Source: Pseudomonas sp. MWU16-30317
GTDB taxonomy: Bacteria > Pseudomonadota > Gammaproteobacteria > Pseudomonadales > Pseudomonadaceae
DNA length: 64,000 nt
Direction: 5' to 3'
NCBI RefSeq assembly: GCF_020515695.1
Contig: NZ_JAIWJA010000002.1
Span: forward strand, 496,001 to 560,000
Part shown: positions 54,755 to 63,985 of the stretch, one piece after another
Position numbering within the stretch: position 1 is the stretch's first letter
Layout of the letters: each line of letters starts with the position of its first letter
Translations under genes and position numbers: made by a program
The notes under the pieces: generated by a model
Seen by the model: only the letters and a program-made list of their open reading frames with translations
Databases searched by the model: none
Told to the model about the DNA's origin: nothing

Positions 54755-54775
54755 ATGAGCGCTGAAAACCGAACG

Positions 54776-55195
54776 TCAGACGCTGACGTGCAGGCGTACA
54801 TCGACATTGCCGCGGGTGGCGTTGGAGTACGGACACACTTTGTGGGCAGCGTCCACCAGGCTCTGCGCCTGGTCTTGAGTCAGGCCGGGCAGGCTGATGC
54901 GCAGATCGATGTCGAGGCCGAAACCGCCTTCGATCTGGCCGATGCCGACTTCAGCGGTGATTGCTGTATCGGCCGGCAGAGCGGCTTTGGTTTGACCGGC
55001 AACGAACTTCAGTGCGCCGATGAAGCAAGCCGAGTAGCCCGCCGCGAACAGCTGCTCAGGGTTGGTGGCCGCGCCGCCGGCACCGCCCAGTTCCTTGGGG
55101 GTGGCCAGTTTGACGTCAAGGATGCTGTCGCTGGAAACGGCACGGCCGTCGCGGCCACCGGTGGCGGTTACAGTAGCGGTATAGAGCGTTTTCAT
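54776..55195 (-). CDS. ohr: Organic hydroperoxide resistance protein Ohr
   Basis: A 139-residue Ohr/OsmC-fold peroxidase. The peroxidatic Cys57 lies in [10 protein letters not shown] and the resolving Cys121 in [19 protein letters not shown] is the Ohr signature. It reduces organic hydroperoxides. The next gene upstream is its MarR-type regulator, in the same direction. Confidence 0.96.
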   Translation of the reverse strand: MKTLYTATVTATGGRDGRAVSSDSILDVKLATPKELGGAGGAATNPEQLFAAGYSACFIGALKFVAGQTKAALPADTAITAEVGIGQIEGGFGLDIDLRISLPGLTQDQAQSLVDAAHKVCPYSNATRGNVDVRLHVSV

Positions 55196-55263
55196 GGATT
55201 AGTCCTCAGTCGTGAGTGTCTGGTTCAGGGCGGGCTCGCCCTTGGGTACGAAATAAATGTATC

Positions 55264-55282
55264 GCGCTAATATTTAATGCGC
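55264..55282. promoter_or_regulatory. Candidate OhrR operator
   Basis: GCGC-TAATATTTAAT-GCGC, an AT-rich core between GCGC arms, lies 70 bp upstream of ohr. It fits OhrR-type sites in position and AT-rich symmetry only loosely in sequence. Confidence 0.45.
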
Positions 55283-55332
55283 AAGATAAAAAATCAAGAT
55301 TGCCGACGAATGGTCGGCCTTCTCTTACTGGT

Positions 55333-55806
55333 TTATAGGCTGCCCTGCAGGTGACCACGTAGCCCCAGCAGCTGCTTTTGCAACGCTTGCAGTTGTTCGA
55401 CCGTCATGCCACTGGCGCTGAGGATGCACTGCGGCACTTCCTGGGCGCGGGTCTGCAACGCGCGTCCCTGTTCAGTAAGCTTGACGATCACCACGCGCTC
55501 GTCGTCCTTGCTGCGGGTGCGGCTCAGCAGGCCTTCGGATTCCAGGCGCTTGAGCAACGGCGTCAGCGAACCCGGGTCGGTCAGCAGGCGGGTGCTGATT
55601 TCACCCACGGTGAGGCCTTCCTGTTCCCACAGCACCATCATGGCCAGGTATTGCGGGTAGGTGAGGCCCAGTGCCTGCAACAAGGGCTTGTAAACCTTGG
55701 TCATCAGCAACGAGGTTGAATACAGGGCGAAGCACAACTGGTTGTCGAGCAGCAGGTCCTCGCAAGGTGCCGAGGTCTCGGGTGCAGCAGGAGAGTTCGC
55801 GCTCAT
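55333..55806 (-). CDS. ohrR: MarR-family regulator OhrR
   Basis: A 157-residue MarR repressor. The redox-sensing Cys25 sits in LLLDNQLCFALYSTS, the position conserved in OhrR. The winged helix is LTVGEISTRLLTDPGSLTPL and RSKDDERVVIVKLTEQGR. Peroxide oxidation of Cys25 would release ohr. The ATG at 55806 is used. Confidence 0.93.
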   Translation of the reverse strand: MSANSPAAPETSAPCEDLLLDNQLCFALYSTSLLMTKVYKPLLQALGLTYPQYLAMMVLWEQEGLTVGEISTRLLTDPGSLTPLLKRLESEGLLSRTRSKDDERVVIVKLTEQGRALQTRAQEVPQCILSASGMTVEQLQALQKQLLGLRGHLQGSL

Positions 55807-55945
55807 ACGGATCCTTGTTTCAGTGGTACGCGCATATTTAGCGTTCTTGGTTTTAATGTTGCAGCTCATTGAAAGCGCCGCCATGGGTCTCGGGCGGTGA
55901 TTGTAAATTTCGAACCGTAAAGTCTGTGAGAGTTCGTTCGAGTTT

Positions 55946-55966
55946 GCGCGCCATTATCCGGCGCGC
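55946..55966. terminator. GC-rich hairpin between ohrR and a LysR gene
   Basis: GCGCGCC-ATTATCC-GGCGCGC lies 30 bp beyond the stop of the LysR gene at 55996-56850. A factor-independent T-run is missing, so it is only a probable terminator. Confidence 0.5.
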
Positions 55967-55995
55967 TGAAAATGCTCACCCCAATGCCCTGATCG

Positions 55996-56850
55996 CTACA
56001 GCTTGAAGCCCTCGGCGATGTGATCGGCCAGGCATTCGGTCATGGGAGATTGAGTCGCCGGGTTGCGCAATAACATGATGTTGGCGGTGGGCAGCAGGGG
56101 CAGGCCTTCGCGTTCGCCGAGGATGCGCATGTCTGCGGGTATCAAGCTCTGTAGCTGCGCAGTCACTGCCAGGCCAGCGCTGACCACGGCCATGATCGCC
56201 GAAAGACTCGGGCTGGAGTAGGCGATCCGGTAGGGCTTGTCGCCGGCATCCAGGGCATTGCACGCCCACTCGCGGCAAAAACAGTCGGTGTTGAACATCG
56301 CCAGCGGCATCGGCTGCTGTTCGTGGGGGGCGAAGCCATTGGCCTCGGCCCAGACAAAGCGCTCATGGCGCAGTAACTGGCCGATCTCGCTCCCCGGCCT
56401 GCGGGTGACGATGGTCAGGTCCAGATCGTTGCGCTGGAGCAGCTGTGTCGAGGTTTCGCAATGGACTTCGACCTGAACCAACGGGTAGGCCTGAGCGAAC
56501 CCCGATAGAATCCCGGGCAAAAAACGCATGGCGTAATCATCCGGCGTGCCGACGCGCACGGTGCCGACCATGTGCGGCTCGCGCAGGGTAGTAAACACCT
56601 CGCTGTGCAGCTTGAGAATGCGTCGAGCGTAGCCGAGGAGGATCTGGCCCTCGGCGGTCAAGCGTAGCTGGCGGCCATCGCGCTCGAACAACTGGCGCTG
56701 CAGAACGTCTTCTTCCAGCCGCTTCATCTGCATGCTGACGGCGGACTGGGTGCGATTGATTTTTTCTCCGGCCTTGGTGAAGCCGCCTTCATCGGCAATC
56801 GCCACAAAGGTGCGCAGCACTTCGGAGTCGATGCTCTGATACTGGGACAT
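55996..56850 (-). CDS. LysR-family regulator
   Basis: A 284-residue LysR regulator. The DNA-binding domain reads GGFTKAGEKINRTQSAVSMQ near residue 25, typical of the LrhA/HexA-like group. Effector domain from residue 95. Target not identifiable; the divergent DUF1127 gene is a candidate. Confidence 0.9.
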   Translation of the reverse strand: MSQYQSIDSEVLRTFVAIADEGGFTKAGEKINRTQSAVSMQMKRLEEDVLQRQLFERDGRQLRLTAEGQILLGYARRILKLHSEVFTTLREPHMVGTVRVGTPDDYAMRFLPGILSGFAQAYPLVQVEVHCETSTQLLQRNDLDLTIVTRRPGSEIGQLLRHERFVWAEANGFAPHEQQPMPLAMFNTDCFCREWACNALDAGDKPYRIAYSSPSLSAIMAVVSAGLAVTAQLQSLIPADMRILGEREGLPLLPTANIMLLRNPATQSPMTECLADHIAEGFKL

Positions 56851-56943
56851 GGATCAATCTCCGAGATGTATTGCATAAAAAACATTCGTTGGATTGATCT
56901 TATCCGCAGCCGGACACTGATGCCATCCCAACTGGAGAGCGCA

Positions 56944-57180
56944 ATGATGAAAGGTCAACGTGGATTCGTGCAGGTCGAGACCAGAGAGTGCGGCGATGTT
57001 CCGCGCCAATCCCGCTGGAAGGCGCTCTGCCAGCGCATGGCGCGTTGGTATCAGCTTGGCCAGCAGCGCCGCACCCTGGCGGCCCTCAGCGACAGCGCGC
57101 TGAAGGATCTTGGCCTGAGTCGCGCCGATATTCATGATGAGAGTGAGCGGCCGTTCTGGGATGATCCGCTGAAAAAATGA
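56944..57180 (+). CDS. DUF1127 small protein
   Basis: A 78-residue protein whose C-terminal half is a DUF1127 (YjiS-like) domain: RTLAALSDSALKDLGLSRAD. Related small proteins bind RNA or regulators and affect phosphate or carbon metabolism. Double ATG at 56944/56947. Divergent from the LysR gene. Confidence 0.85.
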   Translation: MMKGQRGFVQVETRECGDVPRQSRWKALCQRMARWYQLGQQRRTLAALSDSALKDLGLSRADIHDESERPFWDDPLKK

Positions 57181-57199
57181 CACAATCGTTTTTTTGATC

Positions 57200-58009
57200 G
57201 TGCCGAGCGAGCTGGTGGAAGACATCCCTGAGTCCGATAACATCCCTGAACAAGCCCCGCGCGAGCGCATCGAGCGGGTATTGGCCGAAGTCCATGATGC
57301 CTATGGCATGATCCGCGTGCTGGAAGTCGAGGATTATCGTTTCCTCGAATTCGGCGATGCCATCGAGCAAAGTTGCGTGTTCACCGCCGATCCCAGCTGG
57401 CTGGAATATGACTACACGCGCGCCATGCTGATTGGTGCGCTCTGTCATCAGGCGCCGGAAAGCGCGCTGTTCCTTGGCCTGGGCGCCGGCACCTTGACCC
57501 AGGCGTGCCTGAAGTTCCTGCCGCTCGAGGACGTCGAATGCATCGAACTGCGCCCCGATGTACCGCGGCTTGCCCTGGAATATCTGGGGCTCGACGATGA
57601 TCCGCGGCTGTACCTGCGGGTCGGCGACGCCCTAGAGCTACTGCCGAGCGCGGAGCCGGCGGATTTGATCTTCGTCGACCTGTACACCGACCATGGCCCA
57701 GGCGTCGGGCATCTGGCCTGGCGGTTTCTGGAAGATTGCCAGAAGCACCTCAACCCCGGTGGCTGGCTGGTCATCAATCAGTGGGCGGGCGATGACGGCA
57801 AGCCGCTGGGCGCGGCGCTGCTGCGTGGCCTGTATCACCGGCATTACTGGGAGTGCCCGGTGACCGAGGGCAATGTGATCCTGATCATCCCGGCCGATCT
57901 GGAACAGCACCTGGATTTCGACGGGTTGCGGGCGAGGGCGACGGCCTTGGCGCCGCAGTTGGGGTATTCACTGGATCGACTGATCAATGCGGTGCGTCCG
58001 GCGAGCTGA
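57200..58009 (+). CDS. Spermidine synthase-like methyltransferase-fold protein
   Basis: About 269 residues. The Rossmann fold (LFLGLGAGTLTQACLKFL, then VECIELRPDVPRLA) and DLIFVDLYTDHGP match spermidine-synthase-like proteins, but no full SpeE set of polyamine-site residues is evident. Start is ambiguous: TTG at 57194, GTG at 57200, or GTG in LVED further in. It follows the DUF1127 gene by about 20 bp. Confidence 0.8.
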   Translation: MPSELVEDIPESDNIPEQAPRERIERVLAEVHDAYGMIRVLEVEDYRFLEFGDAIEQSCVFTADPSWLEYDYTRAMLIGALCHQAPESALFLGLGAGTLTQACLKFLPLEDVECIELRPDVPRLALEYLGLDDDPRLYLRVGDALELLPSAEPADLIFVDLYTDHGPGVGHLAWRFLEDCQKHLNPGGWLVINQWAGDDGKPLGAALLRGLYHRHYWECPVTEGNVILIIPADLEQHLDFDGLRARATALAPQLGYSLDRLINAVRPAS

Positions 58010-58199
58010 TCCCTGGCACTCTTCGCGGGCGTGACGATGGCCGCCGACGATCGGTCGGTGTTGCCGGCTTAAACGATTTAGCCCGCTAGCAGGCGGCTCA
58101 GGGCCTCGACGCCGCAGGGGATATTCCCACGCCGGCTGCGCCAAGGTTCGCGTGGCGCTGACGGCAATAAAAAACTCTCACGTAACAGCCGATTTCAGG

Positions 58200-58421
58200 T
58201 ATAGTGCGCGCCGGTCTTTAACAGGGCCGCGTTCAGGTAGCGTAATACACCGACACACAGCTTTTGCTGTGTTCGCATTGCGAACATCTCCCTGACGATT
58301 CTTTCATTCAATCGTTTTCGCAAATCCCCGCCGACAAAGCTGCCAGGGTGACTCTCGAGTCTTACACGGCATGCGCAGCTTTGGAGCATGGGTCTTTGCG
58401 GATGCACTTAGAGGCAGACCC
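58200..58421 (+). promoter_or_regulatory. Structured 5' leader of the DEAD-box helicase gene
   Basis: The 412-bp gap 58010-58421 holds no gene. TATAGT at 58200-58205 is a possible -10 box, giving a leader of about 210 nt. In it: ACACAGC-TTTT-GCTGTGT (58255-58272), GTTCGC-ATT-GCGAAC (58271-58285, sharing two bases with the first), ACGATT...AATCGT (58295-58315), and CATGGGTCT (58387-58395) paired with AGACCCATG (58416-58424), which contains the start codon. The Shine-Dalgarno AGAGG lies in that last loop. Long leaders are known for cold-induced helicase and CspA-type genes. Confidence 0.6.
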
Positions 58422-60086
58422 ATGACCCAGGAAACCGGCGGCTTCGCCAGTCTCGGACTTCACCCCACTATTGTTGCAGCCGTCGTCGCGACTGGCTACG
58501 AAGAGCCTTCGGCTATTCAGCATCAATCGATCCCGATCATTCTCGCCGGTCATGACATGATCGGCCAGGCACAGACAGGTACCGGCAAGACTGCCGCCTT
58601 TGCTCTGCCTATTCTGAGCCTTATCGACCCGAGCAAGCGCGAGCCGCAAGCCCTGATCCTGGCGCCAACCCGCGAGTTGGCGCTGCAAGTAGCAACCGCA
58701 TTCGAAACCTATGCCAAGCAGATGCCTGGCGTAACCGTGGTTGCAGTATATGGCGGCGCCCCGATGGGCCCGCAGTTGAAAGCTATCCGCAACGGCGCGC
58801 AAATCGTCGTCGCGACCCCGGGTCGTCTGTGTGACCACCTGCGTCGTGATGAAAAAGTCCTGGCCACGGTTAATCACCTGGTCCTCGACGAAGCCGACGA
58901 AATGCTCAAGCTGGGCTTCATGGATGACCTGGAAGTCATCTTCAAGGCCATGCCTGAAACTCGCCAGACCGTACTGTTCTCGGCAACTTTGCCGCAGTCG
59001 ATCCGTGCGATCGCCGAGCGTCACCTGAAAGACCCGAAACACGTCAAGATCCAGACCAAGACGCAAACCGTTACCGCGATCGAGCAGGCTCACCTGTTGG
59101 TTCACGCTGACCAGAAGACCTCCGCTGTCCTGCGTTTGCTGGAAGTGGAAGAATTCGACGCGCTGATCGCCTTCGTGCGCACCAAGCAAGCCACCCTTGA
59201 CCTCGCCAGTGCGCTGGAAGCGAAAGGCTACAAGGCGGCCGCGCTGAACGGTGACATCGCCCAGAATCAACGTGAGCGTGTAATCGAATCCCTCAAGGAT
59301 GGCCGTCTGGACATCGTCGTCGCTACCGACGTCGCTGCCCGTGGTCTGGATGTACCGCGCATCACTCACGTGTTCAACGTCGACATGCCGTACGATCCAG
59401 AGTCCTACGTGCACCGTATCGGCCGTACTGGCCGTGCCGGTCGCGAAGGTCGCGCTCTGTTGCTGGTGACTCCACGTGAGCGCCGCATGCTGCAAGTGAT
59501 CGAGCGTGTAACTGGTCAAAAGGTTGCCGAAGTTCGCCTGCCAGATGCTCAGGCCGTTCTCGATGCCCGCATCAAGAAACTGACCAACAGCCTGGCGCCG
59601 CTGGTTGCCGATGCTGAAGAGACTCACGGTGATCTGCTCGATCGTCTGACCGCTGATATCGGTTGCAGCCCGCGTGCCTTGGCCGCTGCGCTGCTGCGCA
59701 AGGCCACCAATGGCCAAGCGCTGACCCTGGGTGCAGTCGAGAAGGAGCAGCCACTGGTTCCGACCAGCGCTCCTCGCGAACGCACCTCGGGTGATCGTCC
59801 TGAGCGTGGTGATCGTGAGCGTCGCGCGCCTGTGCCTTTGGGCGAAGGCCGTGCACGTTGCCGTACCGCACTGGGTGCTCGCGACGGTATCGCCGCGAAG
59901 AACCTGCTGGGTGCCATCCTCAACGAAGGCGGCCTGGCCCGCGAAGCGATCGGCCGCATCCAGGTGCGCGATAGCTTCAGCCTGGTCGAGTTGCCGGAAG
60001 ATGGCCTCGAGAAGCTGCTGAGCAAGCTCAAGGACACTCGTGTTGCCGGTAAGCAGTTGAAGCTGCGCCGTTATCGCGAAGACTGA
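58422..60086 (+). CDS. deaD: DEAD-box RNA helicase DeaD/CsdA
   Basis: A 554-residue helicase. Motif Q is near residue 25; Walker A AQTGTGKT, Walker B VLDEADEM, SAT (FSATLP) and HRIGRTGRAGR are all present. The C-terminal DbpA-like RNA-binding domain lies at about residues 480-554, after a charged linker (ERTSGDRPERGDRERR). It helps ribosome assembly and mRNA turnover at low temperature. The ATG at 58422 has AGAGG 7 nt before it, better than an in-frame ATG at 58371. Confidence 0.95.
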   Translation: MTQETGGFASLGLHPTIVAAVVATGYEEPSAIQHQSIPIILAGHDMIGQAQTGTGKTAAFALPILSLIDPSKREPQALILAPTRELALQVATAFETYAKQMPGVTVVAVYGGAPMGPQLKAIRNGAQIVVATPGRLCDHLRRDEKVLATVNHLVLDEADEMLKLGFMDDLEVIFKAMPETRQTVLFSATLPQSIRAIAERHLKDPKHVKIQTKTQTVTAIEQAHLLVHADQKTSAVLRLLEVEEFDALIAFVRTKQATLDLASALEAKGYKAAALNGDIAQNQRERVIESLKDGRLDIVVATDVAARGLDVPRITHVFNVDMPYDPESYVHRIGRTGRAGREGRALLLVTPRERRMLQVIERVTGQKVAEVRLPDAQAVLDARIKKLTNSLAPLVADAEETHGDLLDRLTADIGCSPRALAAALLRKATNGQALTLGAVEKEQPLVPTSAPRERTSGDRPERGDRERRAPVPLGEGRARCRTALGARDGIAAKNLLGAILNEGGLAREAIGRIQVRDSFSLVELPEDGLEKLLSKLKDTRVAGKQLKLRRYRED

Positions 60087-60112
60087 TTCCTGGTGAATCA
60101 GTGAGCTGAAAC

Positions 60113-60149
60113 AAAAAATCCCCGATCAGTGATGATCGGGGATTTTTTT
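60113..60149. terminator. Bidirectional intrinsic terminator
   Basis: AAAAAATCCCCGATC / GATCGGGGATTTTTT around a short loop, between convergent deaD and the dioxygenase gene. Confidence 0.93.
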
Positions 60150-60179
60150 ATGCCTGGACGTTTATCTGTGTAGCGTTGG

Positions 60180-60947
60180 TCAGTCGAAGCGGTAGATGTC
60201 CATGCCCAGCGCGCCCAAGGTGAACCCTTGATGGGCGATGCTGAAGCGCTCACCAGCACCATAGGCGAAGTAGAGGGGCAGCAGATGCTCGTCGCTCGGG
60301 TGATTTCGCACCGCGTGCGGGGCCCGCTGGCGATAATCCAGCAAGGCTTCGCGGTCCTCGGTATTGAGCTTGTCGACCATCCAGTCGCGAAATTCCAGCG
60401 CCCACGGTGTAGCCAGATCCGGGCCGGCCTGCCAGCTCAGCTCGCGCAGGTTGTGGGTAATGCTGCCAGAGCCGATCAGCAATACGTCCTGATCACGCAG
60501 CTGCGCGAGGATCTGCCCGACTCGCGCCTGCAGCGCAGGGCCTTCCCGGCTAGGCAGTGACACCTGAACCACTGGGATGTCGGCGTCGGGGTACATCAGC
60601 GACAGCGGCACCCAGGCGCCATGGTCGAAGGGGCGGGTAGGGTCCAGGCGCGCAGGCAGGCCGGCGTCGATGAGCAGCCGCGCGACTTCGGCGGCCAAGG
60701 CTGGCTGCCCTGGCGCCGGATACTGGACTGCAAACAGCGCGGGTGGAAAGCCACCGAAGTCATGCCAGGTCTCGGGGTGTTCGCCGCTGGCGACCAGCAG
60801 TTCGCGGCTTTCCCAATGCGCCGATACCAGCACGATCGCTTTCGGGCGCGGCAGCTCGGCGGCCAATCTTGCGAGGGCAGGGCCGCTGGCGCCCGGTTCG
60901 AGCGCCAGCATAGGTGAGCCGTGGGAAATGAACAGGCTGGGTAGCAT
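60180..60947 (-). CDS. DODA-type extradiol ring-opening dioxygenase (YgiD-like)
   Basis: A 255-residue class III extradiol dioxygenase. SLFISHGSPMLA and VLVSAHWESRE supply metal-ligand histidines; PFDHGAWVPLSLMYP and SGSITHNLREL are family-typical. E. coli YgiD acts as a 4,5-DOPA dioxygenase; the natural substrate here is unknown. Single gene. Confidence 0.9.
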   Translation of the reverse strand: MLPSLFISHGSPMLALEPGASGPALARLAAELPRPKAIVLVSAHWESRELLVASGEHPETWHDFGGFPPALFAVQYPAPGQPALAAEVARLLIDAGLPARLDPTRPFDHGAWVPLSLMYPDADIPVVQVSLPSREGPALQARVGQILAQLRDQDVLLIGSGSITHNLRELSWQAGPDLATPWALEFRDWMVDKLNTEDREALLDYRQRAPHAVRNHPSDEHLLPLYFAYGAGERFSIAHQGFTLGALGMDIYRFD

Positions 60948-61086
60948 GGCCGTGGTCCTGGAGTTGAGATAGGACTATCTTGGCGCAGGTGATTGATCAG
61001 AATCCAATATAAGTTTTGCGAGTGTCCTATCGGATTATCCGATTCAACCGCTTGTGTAACGAGGAGGTTTGCTCTCGATCCGGTAT

Positions 61087-61110
61087 GTCAGCCACATCAA
61101 TGTGGCTGAC
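61087..61110 (-). terminator. Perfect inverted repeat after htpX
   Basis: GTCAGCCACAT-CA-ATGTGGCTGAC, an 11-bp arm pair, starts 38 bp past the htpX stop. Without a clear T-run; a terminator or operator. It lies in the 200-bp gap between the two genes. Confidence 0.55.
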
Positions 61111-61147
61111 ACGATTTTGGCGGCAGGCCCGCTCGCACCGGGATGTA

Positions 61148-62035
61148 TCAACCGCGGCGGCGCAGCGCCTCAATGCGTTCTTCCAGTGGGGGATGGCTCA
61201 TGAACAGCCCCGCCAGACCATGCTTGAGGCCACCGTTGATGCCAAAGGCGGTCAGGGTATCGGGCATGGTCACTGGCAACCCCTGCTCGGCGCGCAGCCG
61301 CTGCAGGGCGCCGATCATTGCGGCCGTGCCAGCGAGACGGGCACCGGCTTCGTCGGCGCGGAACTCGCGTTTGCGCGAGAACCACATAACGATGATGCTG
61401 GCCAGGACGCCCAATACCAGTTCGGCGAAGATCGTCGCGATGAAATAGGCCATGCCCCGGCCTTCTTCATTCTTGAAGATGACCTTGTCGACGAAGTTGC
61501 CGATGATGCGCGCGAAGAACATGACGAAGGTGTTGACCACCCCCTGCACCAGCGCCAGGGTGACCATGTCACCGTTGGCCACATGGCCGATCTCATGCGC
61601 CAGCACCGCCTTGACTTCGTCGGGCGAAAACCGCTCAAGCAAGCCCTGGCTGACCGCAACCAGTGCGTCGTTGCGGTTCCAGCCGGTGGCGAATGCATTG
61701 GCCTCGTAGGCCGGAAAGATGCCGACTTCGGGCATTTTGATCCCGGCTTCACGCGACAGTTGTTCGACGGTCTGCAGCAGCCATTGTTCATGGCGCGTGC
61801 GCGGTTGGCTGATGACCTGGGTGCCCGTGCTCATTTTCGCCATCCACTTGGAGATGAACAGCGAGAACAGCGAGCCGGCGAAGCCGAACACAGCGCAGAA
61901 GATCAGCAGCTGATGGAGGTTGAGGTCAACGCCGTTAGCCGCCATCACCCCGTTGAAGCCGAACAGGCTCAGGGTGATGTTGGCAATCAACACGACCGCC
62001 AGGTTGGTGGCCAGGAACAGCAGGATGCGCATCAT
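61148..62035 (-). CDS. htpX: Membrane zinc protease HtpX
   Basis: A 295-residue M48 metalloprotease. The zinc motif HEIGH is at His147-His151. Two N-terminal helices (residues 3-23, 40-60) and two after the active site. [14 protein letters not shown] gives the third zinc ligand. It degrades damaged membrane proteins. The ATG at 62035 or the next codon is the start. Confidence 0.96.
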   Translation of the reverse strand: MMRILLFLATNLAVVLIANITLSLFGFNGVMAANGVDLNLHQLLIFCAVFGFAGSLFSLFISKWMAKMSTGTQVISQPRTRHEQWLLQTVEQLSREAGIKMPEVGIFPAYEANAFATGWNRNDALVAVSQGLLERFSPDEVKAVLAHEIGHVANGDMVTLALVQGVVNTFVMFFARIIGNFVDKVIFKNEEGRGMAYFIATIFAELVLGVLASIIVMWFSRKREFRADEAGARLAGTAAMIGALQRLRAEQGLPVTMPDTLTAFGINGGLKHGLAGLFMSHPPLEERIEALRRRG

Positions 62036-62207
62036 GGTTGTTACGTTCCTCACGGATAAAATAGGTAGCGTGCTCGGGTATATAAGGCGGATACCCGAAC
62101 GATTCAACCAGCCGACTATTTCAAACTGTGTCCCGGTGAATTTTCTTACACCTTTGGAGGACGTTTCCTACAAGCGTGGCGCCCGCTGCAGGCGCTGTTC
62201 CGGGGCC

Positions 62208-63419
62208 TTACTGGCGATACGACTTGAGGAAATTGCCGATGCGACCGATGGCTTGTTCCAAGTCGTCGACGCGCGGCAGTGTGACCACGCGGAAGTGATC
62301 CGGCCATGGCCAGTTGAAGGCCGTACCCTGCACCACCAGCAGTTTTTCCGAGAGCAGCAGGTCGAGTACGAACTTTTCATCATTGAAGATCGGGCACACC
62401 TTGGGGTCGATGCGCGGGAAGGCGTACAGCGCCCCCATGGGCTTCACGCAGCTGACACCGGGGATATCGTTGAGCAGCTCCCAGGTACGGTTGCGCTGCT
62501 CCAGCAGGCGACCGTTGGGCAGCACCAGATCGTTGATGCTCTGGTAGCCGCCCAGCGCCGTCTGGATGGCGTGCTGGCTGGGTACGTTGGCGCACAGGCG
62601 CATGTTGGCCAGGATGTCGATGCCTTCGATGTAGCTCTGGGCGTTGTGCTTGGGGCCGGAGATGGCGATCCAGCCGGAGCGGAAGCCCGCGACGCGGTAA
62701 GACTTGGACAGGCCGTTGAAAGTCAGGCAGAGCAGATCCGGGGCCAGCGAGGCGGTGCAGATGTGCACGGCGTCGTCGTAGAGGATCTTGTCGTAGATTT
62801 CATCGGAGAACACCACCAGATTGTGCTGGCGGGCGATTTCCAGCATCCCCAGCAGCACCTCTTTGGAGTACACGGCCCCGGTCGGGTTGTTGGGGTTGAT
62901 GATGACCATGGCCTTGGTGTTCGGCGTGATCTTGGCCTTGATGTCATCCAGATCGGGCCACCAGTTGGCCTGCTCATCGCACAGGTAGTGCACGGCATTG
63001 CCGCCCGCCAGGCTCACCGAAGCGGTCCACAGCGGGTAGTCCGGCGCCGGGATCAGGACTTCGTCACCGTTGTTGAGCAGCGCCTGCAAGGACATCACGA
63101 TCAGTTCCGAGACGCCGTTGCCCAGGTAGATGTCTTCGATGCCGACACCTTCGACCTGCTTCTGCTGGTAGTACTGCATCACCGCCTTACGCGCGCTGAA
63201 CAGCCCCTTGGAGTCGCTGTAGCCCTGGGAGGTGGGCAGGTTGCGAATCACGTCCTGGAGGATTTCCTCGGGGGCTTCGAAGCCGAACGGCGCCGGGTTG
63301 CCGATGTTCAGCTTGAGGATGCGGTGGCCTTCTTCTTCCAGGCGCTTGGCGTGCTTGAGCACCGGGCCGCGAATGTCGTAGCAGACGTTGGCAAGCTTGT
63401 TCGATTTGCTGAACTGCAT
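62208..63419 (-). CDS. alaA: Alanine-type aminotransferase (AlaA/YfbQ-like)
   Basis: A 403-residue PLP-dependent class I aminotransferase. PNNPTGAVYSKE and SDEIYDKILYD precede the PLP Lys in LTFNGLSKSYRVAGFRSGW; the final Arg lies in FRVVTLPRV. The N-terminal YDIRGPVLKHAKRLEEEGHR, shown split as YDIRGPVLKHA and KRLEEEGHR, is typical of AlaA glutamate-pyruvate transaminase. Divergent from msrB. Confidence 0.93.
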   Translation of the reverse strand: MQFSKSNKLANVCYDIRGPVLKHAKRLEEEGHRILKLNIGNPAPFGFEAPEEILQDVIRNLPTSQGYSDSKGLFSARKAVMQYYQQKQVEGVGIEDIYLGNGVSELIVMSLQALLNNGDEVLIPAPDYPLWTASVSLAGGNAVHYLCDEQANWWPDLDDIKAKITPNTKAMVIINPNNPTGAVYSKEVLLGMLEIARQHNLVVFSDEIYDKILYDDAVHICTASLAPDLLCLTFNGLSKSYRVAGFRSGWIAISGPKHNAQSYIEGIDILANMRLCANVPSQHAIQTALGGYQSINDLVLPNGRLLEQRNRTWELLNDIPGVSCVKPMGALYAFPRIDPKVCPIFNDEKFVLDLLLSEKLLVVQGTAFNWPWPDHFRVVTLPRVDDLEQAIGRIGNFLKSYRQ

Positions 63420-63586
63420 GATGTGATCCCGAAAAGAAAAGACCGCCGCGACGACGCCGAAAAATGAAAATTTGAATGCGTGAAACGCGGGTGACAGACT
63501 GACGTCCAATAGATGCGCAATCATACGTGCCACCCGATCCGTGGAAAAGACACAGATCCGGGTTTTTCGACTGCAGAGGTGTACCT

Positions 63587-63985
63587 GTGAGCAAGATTGA
63601 AAAGACTCTCGAAGAATGGAAAGCCATGCTCGACCCCGAGCAATACAACGTCTGTCGCCTCAGCGCGACCGAGCGTCCATTCACCGGCAAATACAATGAT
63701 GACAAGACCGATGGCGTCTACCACTGCATCTGCTGCGACGCATCGCTGTTCGATTCCAAGACCAAGTTCGACTCAGGCTGCGGCTGGCCGAGCTTCTACG
63801 CGCCGATCGGCAACGAGGCCATGACCGAAATCCGCGACGTCAGCCACGGCATGATCCGCACCGAGGTCAAGTGCTCCACCTGCGACGCGCACCTGGGGCA
63901 TGTATTCCCTGATGGCCCGCCGCCTACCGGCTTGCGCTACTGCATCAACTCGGTGTGCCTGAACCTGGTCCCGCGGGAGGCTTGA
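63587..63985 (+). CDS. msrB: Peptide-methionine (R)-S-oxide reductase MsrB
   Basis: A 132-residue MsrB. Zinc pairs are CICC and CSTC ([23 protein letters not shown]); GCGWPSF and the catalytic Cys in RYCINSVCL are present. It repairs methionine R-sulfoxide. Start is GTG at 63587 after AGAGGT. The stop overlaps the next gene (TGATG). Confidence 0.96.
   Translation: MSKIEKTLEEWKAMLDPEQYNVCRLSATERPFTGKYNDDKTDGVYHCICCDASLFDSKTKFDSGCGWPSFYAPIGNEAMTEIRDVSHGMIRTEVKCSTCDAHLGHVFPDGPPPTGLRYCINSVCLNLVPREA

Noticed and set aside
58371..58421. Earlier in-frame ATG of the helicase gene
   Set aside because: It has no Shine-Dalgarno; the ATG at 58422 has AGAGG at 7 nt and gives the usual family start.
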